Of a stretch of DNA of 64,000 nt, positions 28,087 through 37,640 are shown piece after piece. This DNA comes from Sphaerotilus natans. Lineage in GTDB: Bacteria > Pseudomonadota > Gammaproteobacteria > Burkholderiales > Burkholderiaceae_C. A program made the position numbers and the translations under genes. The notes beneath the pieces were generated by a model that was given only the letters and a program-made list of their open reading frames with translations, made no database searches and had not been told where the DNA came from. Positions within the stretch are counted from its first letter, which is position 1; every line of letters starts with the position of its first letter. The stretch is taken from NCBI RefSeq assembly GCF_900156335.1, contig NZ_FTMZ01000011.1, positions 30,492 through 94,491 on the forward strand, written 5' to 3'.

Positions 28087-30186
28087 TCAGGCCTTCAGGA
28101 ACTCCATGCGCCCGCCCAGCCAGCGCTGGATGTGGGCTGCCGCGGCCGCCGGATGGCGCTCGAGCAGCGCCGGCGCCACCGCGCGGGCACGCTCGAGCAG
28201 CGTGCCATCCTGGCCCAGATCGGCGAAGCGCAGCAGCGCGTCGCCCGACTGGCGCGCGCCCATGAACTCGCCGGGACCGCGGATCTCCAGGTCGCGCCGG
28301 GCGATCTCGAAGCCGTCGGTGGTCTCGGCCATCGCCTTCAGGCGTTCGCGCCCGGTCGGCGACAAGGGCGAGGTGTAGAGCAGCACGCACACGCTGGCCA
28401 CCGCGCCGCGCCCGACCCGCCCGCGCAGCTGGTGCAGCTGCGCCAGGCCGAAGCGCTCGGCGTGCTCGATCACCATCACGCTGGCGTTGGGCACGTCCAC
28501 GCCGACCTCGATGACGGTGGTGGCCACCAGCACGCTCATGCGCCCGGACGAGAACTCCGCCATCACCGCCGCCTTGTCGCTGGAGGCCATGCGCCCGTGC
28601 AGCAGCCCGACCGCCACGCCGTCGAAGGCGGCGGCCAGCCGCGCGTGCGTCTCGGTGGCGTTCTGCAGGTCCAGCGCCTCGGACTCCTCGATCAGCGGCA
28701 CCACCCAGTAGACCTGGCGGCCCTTGGCCACCTCGTCGCGCACCCGCTCGATGATCTCGTCGCGGCGGCCGTCGGCGAAGACGCGGGTGACGATGGGCGT
28801 GCGCCCGGGCGGCAGCTCGTCGATGGTGCTCACGTCCAGGTCGGCGAAGTAGCTCATCGCCAGCGTGCGCGGGATGGGCGTGGCGCTCATCATCAGCAGG
28901 TGGGGTTCGAGCGCCTGCTCGGCGAGCTTGCGCCGCAGCGCCAGCCGCTGCGCCACGCCGAAGCGGTGCTGCTCGTCGATCACCGCCAGACCGAGCCGCG
29001 CGAACTGGACCTCCTGCTGGATCACCGCATGCGTGCCGACCACCAGCGCGGCCTCGCCCGAGGCGACACGCTCGAGCATCGCCGCGCGGGCCTTGCCCTT
29101 GCGGCTGCCGGTGAGCCACGCCACGCCGATGCCCAGCGGCTCCAGCCACTGCAGCAGCTTGCGGAAATGCTGCTCGGCCAGGATCTCGGTCGGCGCCATC
29201 AGCGCGCACTGCCAGCCCGCGTCGATCGCCACCGCCGCCGACAGCGCCGCCACCACCGTCTTGCCCGAGCCGACATCGCCCTGCAGCAGCCGGTGCATCG
29301 GCTGCGGTCGCGCCAGATCGGCGGCGATCTCGGCGCAGACACGCTGCTGCGCGCCGGTCAGACCGAAGGGCAGCGCTGCCAGCAGGCGCGCGTGCAGGCT
29401 GCCCGGCGCGCCCTGCCCGTGCACGGCGGCCAGCACCGGCGCGCGCAGCCGGGCGCGCTCGCGCTGCGCCGTCAGCTGCGAGAGCTGCTGCGCCAGCAGC
29501 TCGTCGAACTTGATGCGCGCCCAGGCCGGATGGCTGCGCTCCTCGAGCTGCCAGGCCGAGGTGCCGACCGGCGGGTGATGCAGCAGCTGCAGCGCATCGC
29601 GCAGCGCCGGCAGGTCGCGCGGCACCACGCCGGCGGGCAGCACCTCGTCGAGCGGCGCGCGGCGCAGGCCGGACTCGACCGCCTTGCGCAGATACGCCTG
29701 CGGCAGCTGCGCGCTGGCCGGATAGACCGGCGTGAGCGCCTCGGCCAGCGGCGCGCCGCCCTCGGGCACCGCCTTGAAGACCGGATGCACCATCTCGCGG
29801 CCGAAGAAGCCGGCGCGCACCTCGCCGCGCGCGCGCACCCGCGCGCCCACCGCCAGCGTCTTCTGGTGCGACGGAAAGAAATGCACGAAGCGCAGCACCA
29901 GCTCGGCGCGCCCCTCGACCAGGCGCACGACCAGCTGGCGGCGAGTGCGCGACTCGACCACACACGAGCTCACCACGCCCTCGACCTGCGCGGTGTCGCC
30001 CTCGCGCAGCGCGGCGATCGGCGTCAGGCGGGTCTCGTCCTCGTAGCGCAGCGGCAGGTGCAGCGCCAGGTCGATGTCGCGCACCAGGCCGAGCTTGTCC
30101 ATCGCCCGCTGCGGGGCGGACTTCGCTTCAGGCTTCGGGGACGGCGCCGGGGCAGCAGCAGAGGAAGGCGTCGAGGGCACGGACAA
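28087..30186 (-). CDS. recG: ATP-dependent DNA helicase RecG
   Basis: 699 residues: an N-terminal wedge/OB domain, Walker A GDVGSGKT at 302-309, [11 protein letters not shown], the DEQH box at 403-406 (VIDEQHRFG), [10 protein letters not shown], and the C-terminal helicase motifs including QLRGRVGRG. RecG remodels stalled replication forks and Holliday junctions. The first 25 residues are a Ser/Ala/Pro-rich tail. It is divergent from queA, the usual order in betaproteobacteria. Confidence 0.96.
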   Translation of the reverse strand: MSVPSTPSSAAAPAPSPKPEAKSAPQRAMDKLGLVRDIDLALHLPLRYEDETRLTPIAALREGDTAQVEGVVSSCVVESRTRRQLVVRLVEGRAELVLRFVHFFPSHQKTLAVGARVRARGEVRAGFFGREMVHPVFKAVPEGGAPLAEALTPVYPASAQLPQAYLRKAVESGLRRAPLDEVLPAGVVPRDLPALRDALQLLHHPPVGTSAWQLEERSHPAWARIKFDELLAQQLSQLTAQRERARLRAPVLAAVHGQGAPGSLHARLLAALPFGLTGAQQRVCAEIAADLARPQPMHRLLQGDVGSGKTVVAALSAAVAIDAGWQCALMAPTEILAEQHFRKLLQWLEPLGIGVAWLTGSRKGKARAAMLERVASGEAALVVGTHAVIQQEVQFARLGLAVIDEQHRFGVAQRLALRRKLAEQALEPHLLMMSATPIPRTLAMSYFADLDVSTIDELPPGRTPIVTRVFADGRRDEIIERVRDEVAKGRQVYWVVPLIEESEALDLQNATETHARLAAAFDGVAVGLLHGRMASSDKAAVMAEFSSGRMSVLVATTVIEVGVDVPNASVMVIEHAERFGLAQLHQLRGRVGRGAVASVCVLLYTSPLSPTGRERLKAMAETTDGFEIARRDLEIRGPGEFMGARQSGDALLRFADLGQDGTLLERARAVAPALLERHPAAAAAHIQRWLGGRMEFLKA

Positions 30187-30245
30187 AGGGAAAAGGGAAT
30201 CGTTATATTCTGCCCCCCCTTCGCCGCGCCCTTCAAGACGACGCC

Positions 30246-31364
30246 ATGACCGCCTACACCGTCGCCGACTTCGACTTCGACCTGCCCCAGGAGCTGATCG
30301 CCCAGCACCCGGCCCCCGAGCGCAGCGCCTCGCGCCTGCTCGACGGGCGCACGCTGCCGGCCACCGAGCGGGTGTTCCGCGAGCTGCCCGACCTGCTCTC
30401 GCCCGGCGACCTGCTGGTGTTCAACGACACCCGGGTGATCCGCGCGCGCCTGCACGGCGCCAAAGACACCGGCGGCAGCGTCGAGGCGCTGGTCGAGCGG
30501 GTGCTGCCCGGCGCGGCGGACGGCCGCCACGAGGTCTGGGCGCACCTGCGCGCGAGCAAGTCGCCGCGCGCCGGGCAGACGGTGCACTTCCGCAATGCCG
30601 CCGGCCAGAGCTTCCCCGCCGAGGTGCTCGGGCGCTGCGGCCCGGAGAACGGCCTCTTCCACCTGCGCCTGCCCGGCGACGCGCTGGCGCTGCTGGAGCA
30701 GTTCGGCCATGTGCCGCTGCCGCCCTACATCACCCACGCCGACGACGAGGACGACGCGCGCCGCTACCAGACGGTGTTCGCGCGCGTGCCCGGCGCGGTG
30801 GCCGCGCCCACCGCGGCGCTGCATTTCGACGAGGGCGTGCTGGCGGCGCTCGAAGCCCGCGACGTGCGCCGCGCCAGCGTGACGCTGCATGTGGGCGCGG
30901 GCACCTTCCAGCCGGTGCGGGTCGAGTCGATCGCCGACCACCGCATGCACAGCGAATGGTTCGAGGTGCCGCAGGCCACCGTCGACGCCATCACCGAGAC
31001 CCGCGCGCGCGGCGGGCAGGTCATCGCGGTCGGCACGACGACGCTGCGCTCGCTCGAATCGGCCGCGCTGGGCACGCCCGACCGGCTGCCGCGCGCTGGC
31101 GCCCGCGACACCGACATCTTCATCACGCCGGGCTTCGACTTCCGCGTCGTCGACCGGCTGGTGACCAACTTCCACCTGCCGCGCAGCACGCTGATGATGC
31201 TGGTCAGCGCCTTCGCCGGCTTTGATACGATCCGCACGCTCTACGCCGACGCGATCGCGCGCCGGATGCGCTTCTTCAGCTACGGCGACGCGATGCTGCT
31301 CCAGCGTGCAGCATCTGCCGGCAACGACGGCGATCCATCTGGCAACAGCGCTGTGCCACGCTGA
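30246..31364 (+). CDS. queA: S-adenosylmethionine:tRNA ribosyltransferase-isomerase
   Basis: 372 residues with the QueA blocks [49 protein letters not shown] and [18 protein letters not shown]. It adds the cyclopentene ring to preQ1-modified tRNA in queuosine synthesis. tgt, often next to it, is absent here. TATATT at about 30203-30208 is a possible -10 for this gene. The C-terminus extends about 20 residues past the usual end (SYGDAMLLQ). Confidence 0.96.
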   Translation: MTAYTVADFDFDLPQELIAQHPAPERSASRLLDGRTLPATERVFRELPDLLSPGDLLVFNDTRVIRARLHGAKDTGGSVEALVERVLPGAADGRHEVWAHLRASKSPRAGQTVHFRNAAGQSFPAEVLGRCGPENGLFHLRLPGDALALLEQFGHVPLPPYITHADDEDDARRYQTVFARVPGAVAAPTAALHFDEGVLAALEARDVRRASVTLHVGAGTFQPVRVESIADHRMHSEWFEVPQATVDAITETRARGGQVIAVGTTTLRSLESAALGTPDRLPRAGARDTDIFITPGFDFRVVDRLVTNFHLPRSTLMMLVSAFAGFDTIRTLYADAIARRMRFFSYGDAMLLQRAASAGNDGDPSGNSAVPR

Positions 31365-31441
31365 CAAAAGCCACCGCACGCTTGATCTTGCGCAACCTTG
31401 GGGCGCGGCACGCCACTACCTTGGAGGCATCCGATTCAACC

Positions 31442-31457
31442 CGCGGCCGAAGCCGCG
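31442..31457 (+). other. Hairpin in the cytochrome c leader
   Basis: CGCGGC-CGAA-GCCGCG, a perfect 6-bp stem with a tetraloop, ends 5 nt before the CAGGAG ribosome binding site of the cytochrome gene. It may stabilise the message. Confidence 0.35.
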
Positions 31458-31472
31458 ACTCCAGGAGCCACC

Positions 31473-31847
31473 ATGAAGACCCGCACCCAAGCCCTCGCCG
31501 CGATCGCCCTGCTCGCCAGCGGCGCCGCCCTGGCCGACAAGGCGAAGGATGACGCAATGCTGGCGCTCGCCACCAAGAGCGGCTGCATGACCTGCCACCA
31601 CATCGAGCCGGGCGCCAAGGGTCCGGACGGCCTGGCGCCGATCGGCCCGGCCTGGAAGGATGTCGGCGCCAAGTACAAGAGCGACAAGCAGGCCTCCGAC
31701 ACCCTGACCCAGATCGTGCTGAAGGGCTCCAACCCCTACGACAGCCACTGGAAGGGCAAGGCCTCCGGCCTGGCCATGCCGCCCAATGCGGTCGCCATCA
31801 AGGAAGCGGATGCCCGCGATCTGGTGAAGTGGATCCTGGCGCTCTGA
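31473..31847 (+). CDS. Periplasmic class I cytochrome c (c551/c552-like)
   Basis: 124 residues. A signal peptide (KTRTQALAAIALLASGAALA) precedes a mature chain of about 103 residues. The haem site is C38-M-T-C41-H42, and the axial ligand is likely Met102 in GLAMPPNA. This is a small electron carrier of the c551 group that delivers electrons to a terminal oxidase or nitrite reductase. The start at 31473 follows CCAGGAG. No oxidase gene is adjacent. Confidence 0.92.
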   Translation: MKTRTQALAAIALLASGAALADKAKDDAMLALATKSGCMTCHHIEPGAKGPDGLAPIGPAWKDVGAKYKSDKQASDTLTQIVLKGSNPYDSHWKGKASGLAMPPNAVAIKEADARDLVKWILAL

Positions 31848-31898
31848 AGTACCCTGAAGCGCTGCCGAGGCGCTGACGGCAGCGGCCGGCTCTGCGAT

Positions 31899-31915
31899 CA
31901 TCGGCAGCGCCGATG
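31899..31915 (+). promoter_or_regulatory. Hairpin occluding the start codon of the hybrid kinase gene
   Basis: CATCGGC-AGC-GCCGATG: a perfect 7-bp stem (8 with the flanking T-A) whose 3' arm contains the ATG at 31913. No Shine-Dalgarno is visible. A second inverted repeat, CGCTGCCG / CGGCAGCG, lies just upstream at 31860-31884. Confidence 0.4.
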
Positions 31916-34432
31916 ACCGCTCCGCCCCCTCCCCCGCCCTTGCCATCGCATGGCGCCCGCTCCGCCACGCTCGCCCTGATCCGCTCCAGCCCGCGGCTCA
32001 GGGCCGGGCTGCTGTTGCTGGGCGGACTGATCCTGACCGCGCTGGCGGTGGCGCTGGTCCTGCTGCTGGCCGGCCCGGACGATGCACGCGGCATGGGCAC
32101 CACGCCGGCCCCCCTCGCGGACGGGCGGGCGCCGGGCGCCGCACCGATGCAGATGATCGAGCTGAGCGAGGCCGAGTTCCGCCTGCGCCCGCGTGATGCC
32201 TGGCAGCCGGTGCCGCTGCCCGACACCTGGGCGCGGCGAGGTCTGGCCAATACCGGTCTCGGTCACTACCGCATCGCGTTCACGCTGGGCGCGCGCCCGG
32301 CGGGCCTGTGGGTGCTGTGCATTCCGCGCATGAGCCGGGTGCACGAGCTGAGGCTCAACGGCGAGCTGCTCGGCGGTGCGCTGATCGATCCCTTCGATCG
32401 CCCGCCCGGCGACACCGGGGGCCGCGACCATCTGGTCAGCGTGCCGCCCCACCTGCTGCAGCCAGGCCTCAACCGCATCGAGCTGTCGGTGGTCCACAGC
32501 CGCAATGCCGGCCTGTCGATGCTGATGCTCGGCCCGGCGCAGGCCCTGCCGACCGGCGCCCGGCTGATCCACCAGATGACCTGGATCCCGAGCAGCCTCT
32601 ATCTGGTCGGCGCCGGCCTGGCGGTGTTCATGCTGGCGATCTGGTGGCGCCGACCCAGCGAGCGCATCTGCGGCCAGTTCGGGCTGATCTGGATGCTCTG
32701 CATCCTGATGCATCTGCTGGTGCTGCTGTCGCCGCCGCAGCCCGACGCCGTGCATGACGGCCTGCTGCTGCTGCTGCAGATCGGCGCGCTGGCGCTCGGG
32801 GCCTCGATCGCGCTGCGGCTGAGCGGCCGGCTGCAGTCGACCAGCGCCGGCGTCGCCCAGGCGACGCTGCTGCTGATGGTGGCGCTGGCGCTGTGGGGGG
32901 CGCTGACCGGCGTGCTCGACGAGGTCCGCCTCTGGCTGCACCCGGTGCTGATCCTGGTCTGCGCGCTGCTGATGCCGCTGGCCTGGAGCGGCTGCCGGCG
33001 CCTGCCGGGGCCGGCGCGCCTGCTGCTGGCCGGCCTGCTGGCGGCGCTGCTGATCGCCGCCGGCCATGATCATCTGGTCTGGATGGGACTGAGCTCGGTG
33101 ATGGACCACTACTGGCTGCCGCAGGCGCTGCCGCTGGCGCTGCTGGCGATCGGCAGCCTGATGATCCGCCGGCTGGTCGAGGCGCTGCGGCAGGTCGAGC
33201 AGCTCAACGCCGACCTGGAGCGGCGGGTGGCCGAGCGCACCGCCGCGCTGCAGCAGGCCAACCAGGCCAAGACCCGCTTCCTGGCCTCGGCCAGCCATGA
33301 CCTGCGCCAGCCGGTGGTGACGATCAGCCTGCTGATCGACCTGCTGCGCGAGCAGGTGCCCGCCCCGCTGCGGCCGATGACCGACCGGGTCGACGAGGCC
33401 GTCTCCTCGATGGAGGATCTGCTCAAGGGTCTGCTCGACCTGTCGCGGCTGGAGGCCGGCACGGTGCGCCCGCGCCCGCAGCCGGTGGCGCTGCAGCCGC
33501 TGTTCGACGCGATCGCCGCGCACGAGGGCGAGACCGCACGGCGCAAGGGCCTGAAGCTGCGCTTCCGGCCCAGTGACGCCACCGTGGTGTCCGACCCGGT
33601 GCTGCTGGAGCAGATCCTGCGCAATCTGGTCAGCAACGCGGTGCGCTACACCGAGCGCGGCGGCGTGCTGGTCGGCGTGCGCCGCCGCGGCGAGCGGCTG
33701 CAGCTCGACGTGATCGACACCGGGGTCGGCATCGCGCAGGAGGACCAGGACGCGGTCTTCGAGGAGTTCGTCCAGCTCGACACCCCGATCGGCAGGCCGC
33801 GGCGCGCCCTGGGCGACAGCAGCCGCGGCCTGGGGCTGGGCCTGTCGATCGTCCAGCGCAGCTGCGCGCTGCTGGGCCATCGGCTGCTGCTGAACTCGCG
33901 CCCCGGGCGGGGCAGCCGCTTCTCGGTGCAGCTCGACAGTGCCACGCCGCTGCCGGCGCTAGCGGTGCCGGCCCTGCCGCGCAGGCTGCCGCTGCAGGGC
34001 CTGCGGCTGACGGTGGTCGAGGACGAGCCGGCGGTGCAGGACGCGCTGCGCGCCCGCCTGCAGGCCTGGGGCGCGGTGGTGCAGTGCCATGACGGACTGG
34101 CGCCGCTGCGCCACCAGCTCGCGCAGCGCCCGCGCGGCCACAGCGGCATCGACCTGCTGATCACCGACCACCGGCTGCGCGGTGCCAGCGGGCTGGATGT
34201 GGTCGAGGCGGTACGCAGCTACGGCGGACCGGTCCCGGTGCTGGTGATCACCGGGGACACCTCGCCGGGCGATCTCTCGCTGCTGTCAGCCAGCGGGCTG
34301 CAGGTGCTGCACAAGCCCTTCCGCGCCGAGGCGCTGCTGGCGGCGATCGAGCAGGTGCTGGCCACCGCCGAGACCTTCGCGATCACAGCCGCGCGAGCAG
34401 CGCCGGGCAGTCCGGCCAGTCGTCGCGGCTGA
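31913..34432 (+). CDS. Membrane hybrid sensor kinase with receiver domain
   Basis: 839 residues. After a Pro-rich start there is a transmembrane helix (about 31-53), an extracytoplasmic beta domain (about 75-215) and seven further hydrophobic segments (228-420), a layout like the 7TMR-DISM sensors. A coiled coil (ADLERRVAERTAAL) leads to the kinase: H462 in ASASHDLRQP, N box NLVSNAVRY, G boxes DTGVGIA and GLGLGLSIV. A receiver follows (D752 in LLITDHRL, K801). A downstream HPt/regulator partner is needed and not identified. The 3' end overlaps the convergent DUF364 gene by 50 bp. Confidence 0.9.
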   Translation: MTAPPPPPPLPSHGARSATLALIRSSPRLRAGLLLLGGLILTALAVALVLLLAGPDDARGMGTTPAPLADGRAPGAAPMQMIELSEAEFRLRPRDAWQPVPLPDTWARRGLANTGLGHYRIAFTLGARPAGLWVLCIPRMSRVHELRLNGELLGGALIDPFDRPPGDTGGRDHLVSVPPHLLQPGLNRIELSVVHSRNAGLSMLMLGPAQALPTGARLIHQMTWIPSSLYLVGAGLAVFMLAIWWRRPSERICGQFGLIWMLCILMHLLVLLSPPQPDAVHDGLLLLLQIGALALGASIALRLSGRLQSTSAGVAQATLLLMVALALWGALTGVLDEVRLWLHPVLILVCALLMPLAWSGCRRLPGPARLLLAGLLAALLIAAGHDHLVWMGLSSVMDHYWLPQALPLALLAIGSLMIRRLVEALRQVEQLNADLERRVAERTAALQQANQAKTRFLASASHDLRQPVVTISLLIDLLREQVPAPLRPMTDRVDEAVSSMEDLLKGLLDLSRLEAGTVRPRPQPVALQPLFDAIAAHEGETARRKGLKLRFRPSDATVVSDPVLLEQILRNLVSNAVRYTERGGVLVGVRRRGERLQLDVIDTGVGIAQEDQDAVFEEFVQLDTPIGRPRRALGDSSRGLGLGLSIVQRSCALLGHRLLLNSRPGRGSRFSVQLDSATPLPALAVPALPRRLPLQGLRLTVVEDEPAVQDALRARLQAWGAVVQCHDGLAPLRHQLAQRPRGHSGIDLLITDHRLRGASGLDVVEAVRSYGGPVPVLVITGDTSPGDLSLLSASGLQVLHKPFRAEALLAAIEQVLATAETFAITAARAAPGSPASRRG

Positions 34433-35228
34433 AGGCGAACTTGCGCGAGACCTCGCCCAGGCCGCGGCCGGCACGCACCGCATCGATCGCGCCGGCCGGA
34501 TCGGTGATCCAGCGCCCGCCGAGCTGGGTGACACCGCGCGCGAACAGCGCATCGGGCAGGCAGCCGGCGCTCGGGCCCAGCAGCGCCAGATGACGCGCAT
34601 GGCGCAGGCGCGGCAGCAGCGCCTCGAGGCTGCCGTTGATCAGCGTCGTGGCGGTGCAGACGATGCGCGGGCAGTCCTGCAGCGCCGCCGGGTCCAGCGT
34701 CACCGTCAGCGCGCCACGCCGGCCGGCCAGCTCGGGCTGCAGCTCCAGCACCGTCAGCCGCAGGCCGGCCTGCAGCAGCGGCGCCACCATCGGCGTGAAC
34801 AGCCCGACCATGCCGAGATGCTCGCCCGCAAGCGGCGCGGGCCGGCCCCAGGGATCGCCGCCGCGCGGCACCTCCAGCCCGGCGCGCTCGACCAGCCAGC
34901 GCGACAGCGCGCCCAGCGCCGCCCACGCCACCACCCGGCGCGCGCCGCGCGCAGCCCCGAACGAGGCGGCCAGCGCCAGCGCGTCCGCGCCCGCGAGCGC
35001 CTCGGTGCCGTGGCCGAGCAGCAGCGCCTCGTGATCGTCGTCGAGCATGACGTAGGCGGCCCCGGGCGTGCCGTCGTCGAGCTCGAGCAGGCAGAACTCG
35101 CCGCGGCCGGCCCGGCGCGCCGCCTGCACCGCCTCGCGCGGCGGCAGGTGCAGCGCGCGCACCTTCGGCAGCGCGAGGCGCTCGGCCACCGCACGCAGCG
35201 GGGCCACCAGTTCATCGTCAAGGCTCAT
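34383..35228 (-). CDS. DUF364 / putative heavy-metal chelation domain protein
   Basis: 281 residues. The C-terminal half carries the DUF364 pattern: MVGLFTPMVAPLLQAGLRL, CTATTLINGSLEALLPRL, LLGPSAGCLPDALFARGV and the end of the Rossmann-like fold. The N-terminal half has the enolase-like extension seen in full-length members. The family is structurally linked to metal or anion chelation, but no reaction is established. It stands alone between a sensor kinase (convergent) and the MaoC gene (same strand, 79 bp). Confidence 0.75.
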   Translation of the reverse strand: MSLDDELVAPLRAVAERLALPKVRALHLPPREAVQAARRAGRGEFCLLELDDGTPGAAYVMLDDDHEALLLGHGTEALAGADALALAASFGAARGARRVVAWAALGALSRWLVERAGLEVPRGGDPWGRPAPLAGEHLGMVGLFTPMVAPLLQAGLRLTVLELQPELAGRRGALTVTLDPAALQDCPRIVCTATTLINGSLEALLPRLRHARHLALLGPSAGCLPDALFARGVTQLGGRWITDPAGAIDAVRAGRGLGEVSRKFAFSRDDWPDCPALLARL

Positions 35229-35275
35229 GGCGCAGGCTCTCCGGGTCCGGACGCAAGGACAGGAGCCGGAGCATA

Positions 35276-35294
35276 GCGGCGCCCGCGGCGCCGC
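35276..35294 (-). terminator. GC hairpin between the maoC-like and DUF364 genes
   Basis: A perfect 8-bp stem (GCGGCGCC / GGCGCCGC) with a 3-nt loop, 14 bases past the MaoC stop. It lacks a U-tract, so termination is uncertain. Confidence 0.35.
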
Positions 35295-35307
35295 CCCCTG
35301 CGCTGCG

Positions 35308-35793
35308 TCAGGCCTCGGCCGGTGCGGCGGCCGCCGCGGCCGTGCGGGCCTGGGCCTGCTCGCGCTTGACCAGCGAGCCGACCTTGATCAGCGCCTCGCC
35401 GTCGATCACCACCGTGCCCTTGACGGTGCAGACCGTCTCGAGCAGCACGCGGCAGCGCTCGGGCTGGACCTCCTTGACCCGCACCGTCGCATGCACCGTG
35501 TCGCCCGGGCGCACCGGCGCCTTGAAGCTCATGCGCTGGTCGAGGTAGATCGAGCCCGGGCCGGGCAGCTTGTTGGCCACCGCGGCCGAGATGACGCTGG
35601 CGGTCAGGAAGCCGTGGGCGATGCGGCCCTTGAACGGCGTGCCCTGCGCGAACTCCTCGTTGGTGTGCACCGCGTTGCCGTCGCCGGACACGCCGGCGAA
35701 CAGCACGATGTCCGCCTCGGTGATGGTCTTCGAGAAGGTCGCGGTCATGCCGACGCGCAGGTCCTCGATGTCGTGGCCTTGAAGATCGTTCAT
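35308..35793 (-). CDS. MaoC-like (R)-specific enoyl-CoA hydratase
   Basis: 161 residues with a hot-dog fold. The hydratase motif lies at residues 35-45 (SGDGNAVHTNEEFA, catalytic Asp38/His43), and GRIAHGFLTASVISA and YLDQRMSFKAPVRPGD are conserved. It hydrates trans-2-enoyl-CoA to (R)-3-hydroxyacyl-CoA, as PhaJ does. The Ala-rich C-terminal tail is unusual. The start follows GGGGGAG. It lies 38 bp downstream of an acyl-CoA synthetase, so a short fatty-acid operon is likely. Confidence 0.88.
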   Translation of the reverse strand: MNDLQGHDIEDLRVGMTATFSKTITEADIVLFAGVSGDGNAVHTNEEFAQGTPFKGRIAHGFLTASVISAAVANKLPGPGSIYLDQRMSFKAPVRPGDTVHATVRVKEVQPERCRVLLETVCTVKGTVVIDGEALIKVGSLVKREQAQARTAAAAAAPAEA

Positions 35794-35831
35794 CGCCGTC
35801 TCCCCCGTCCTGTCGTGTTGCGGTGCCCGGC

Positions 35832-37490
35832 TCAGCCGATGGCCGAGGCCGACTTCATCTGCTGGCGCAGCATGAACTTCTGGATCTTGCCGGTCGAGGT
35901 CTTGGGCAGCGTGCCGAAGACCACGCGCTTGGGCACCTTGTAGCGCGCCATGTGCTGGCGGCAGTACTCGACGATCTCCTCCTCGCTGCACTCGGCGCCC
36001 TCGCGCAGCTCGATGAAGGCGCAGGGCACCTCGCCCCACTTCGGGTCCGGCGCGGCGACGATCGCCGCCACCATCACCGCCGGGTGGCGGTAGAGCACCT
36101 CCTCGACCTCGACGCTGGAGATGTTCTCGCCGCCGGAGATGATGATGTCCTTGCTGCGGTCCTTGATCTTGACGTAGCCGTCCGGGTGCATCACCGCCAG
36201 GTCGCCGGTGTGGAACCAGCCGCCGCGGAAGGCCTCGGCGGTCGCCTCGGGGTTCTTCAGGTAGCCCTTCATCACCAGGTTGCCGCGGAAGAAGATCTCG
36301 CCCATGGTCTGGCCGTCGGCCGGCACCGGCTGCATCGTCTCGGGATCGAGCACCGCGATGGCTTCCTGCATCGGATAGGCCACGCCCTGGCGGGCATTGA
36401 GCTCGGCACGCTCGCCGATCGGCAGCTTTTCCCAGCCATCCTGGCGCACGCAGACCGCCGCCGGGCCGTAGACCTCGGTCAGGCCGTAGACATGGGTGAT
36501 GTCGATGCCGATGCGCTCGCAGCCCTCGATGATCGCCGCCGGCGGCGCCGCACCCGCGATCAGGCCGTGAATCGGGTGATCGATGCCGGCGCGCAGCTGC
36601 TCGGAGGCGTTGATCAGCAGGCCGTAGACGATCGGCGCGCCGCACATGTGGGTGACGCGGTGCTCGCGGATCAGCGGGAAGATCAGCGTCGGATCGACCC
36701 GGCGCAGGCACACGCTGGTGCCGGCCTGCAGCGCCATCGTCCACGGGAAGCACCAGCCGTTGCAGTGGAACATCGGCAGCGTCCACAGGTAGACGGCGTG
36801 GCGCGGCATCGCCCAGGTGACGACGTTCGAGGTGGCGTTCAGGTAGGCGCCGCGGTGGTGGGTGACCACGCCCTTCGGGTTGCCGGTGGTGCCGCTGGTG
36901 TAGTTCAGCGCGATCGCGTTCCACTCGTCCGACGGCAGCTGCCAGGCAAAGGCCGGATCGCCCTCGGCCAGGAAGTCCTCGTACTCCTTCTCGCCGAGGA
37001 ACTCGCCGCCCTCGAACAGCGCATCGGCCACATCGATGACCAGCGGCTTCGGGCCGGTCATCAGCGCCAGCGCGCGGCGGATGGTCGAGGAGAACTCGCG
37101 GTCGGTCAGCAGCACGCGGGCCTCGCCGTGATCGAGCTGGAAGGCGATCGCCTCCGGATCAAGACGCGTGTTCAGGGTGTTGAGCACCGCCCCGGCCATC
37201 GGCACGCCGAAATGGGCCTCGAACATCGCCGGGGTGTTGGGCAGCATCGCCGCCACCGTCTGGCCGGCGTGGACGCCGCGGCGCTGCAGGGCGCTGGCGA
37301 GCTGGCGGCAGCGCCGGTAGGTGGTGGCCCAGGTCTGGCGCAGCAGGCCGTGCACCAGGGCGATGCGCTCCGGATGAATGGCGGCGGTGCGGGCCAGGAA
37401 GCTCAGCGGCGACAAGGCCACGAAGTTGGCGGCCTGGCGCTCCAGGCCCTCGTCATAAGGCATCGCGCCGGCGTGTCCGGTCACTGGCAT
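35832..37490 (-). CDS. AMP-dependent acyl-CoA synthetase
   Basis: 552 residues of the ANL superfamily. The P-loop YTSGTTGNPKGV lies at about 197-208, with LPMFHCNGWCFPW, the A5 region YGLTEVYGPA, GWFHTGDLAVMHPDGYVKIKDRSKD (in part GWFHTGDLA), and the catalytic Lys in KTSTGKIQK. The WTLPMFHCNGW pattern is common in the DmdB/medium-chain acyl-CoA ligase group. It activates a carboxylic acid for the downstream MaoC hydratase. GGAG lies 9 nt before the ATG. The acid is unknown. Confidence 0.9.
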   Translation of the reverse strand: MPVTGHAGAMPYDEGLERQAANFVALSPLSFLARTAAIHPERIALVHGLLRQTWATTYRRCRQLASALQRRGVHAGQTVAAMLPNTPAMFEAHFGVPMAGAVLNTLNTRLDPEAIAFQLDHGEARVLLTDREFSSTIRRALALMTGPKPLVIDVADALFEGGEFLGEKEYEDFLAEGDPAFAWQLPSDEWNAIALNYTSGTTGNPKGVVTHHRGAYLNATSNVVTWAMPRHAVYLWTLPMFHCNGWCFPWTMALQAGTSVCLRRVDPTLIFPLIREHRVTHMCGAPIVYGLLINASEQLRAGIDHPIHGLIAGAAPPAAIIEGCERIGIDITHVYGLTEVYGPAAVCVRQDGWEKLPIGERAELNARQGVAYPMQEAIAVLDPETMQPVPADGQTMGEIFFRGNLVMKGYLKNPEATAEAFRGGWFHTGDLAVMHPDGYVKIKDRSKDIIISGGENISSVEVEEVLYRHPAVMVAAIVAAPDPKWGEVPCAFIELREGAECSEEEIVEYCRQHMARYKVPKRVVFGTLPKTSTGKIQKFMLRQQMKSASAIG

Positions 37491-37626
37491 GGCATCTGTC
37501 TCCGTTGGTCATTCAACGGAGGCGCATCTTCCCGAGTGACTTTTTCAACACCTCGGAGCAAATGTATCGAATCTTGGCGAGCCTGCGATGCGGGTGCATC
37601 CGGAAGCTCGGGGTCAGCTCGCTGCC

Positions 37627-37632
37627 TAGAAT
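37627..37632 (+). promoter_or_regulatory. -10 element 8 nt before the PAS-kinase start
   Basis: TAGAAT followed by GGGCCGGG and the ATG at 37641; the predicted start site is 37639-37640, so the transcript would be leaderless or nearly so. Confidence 0.4.
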
Positions 37633-37640
37633 GGGCCGGG

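Noticed and set aside
31898-33880. 660-codon minus-strand frame under the hybrid kinase
   Set aside because: Gln/Arg-rich shadow of a complete kinase.
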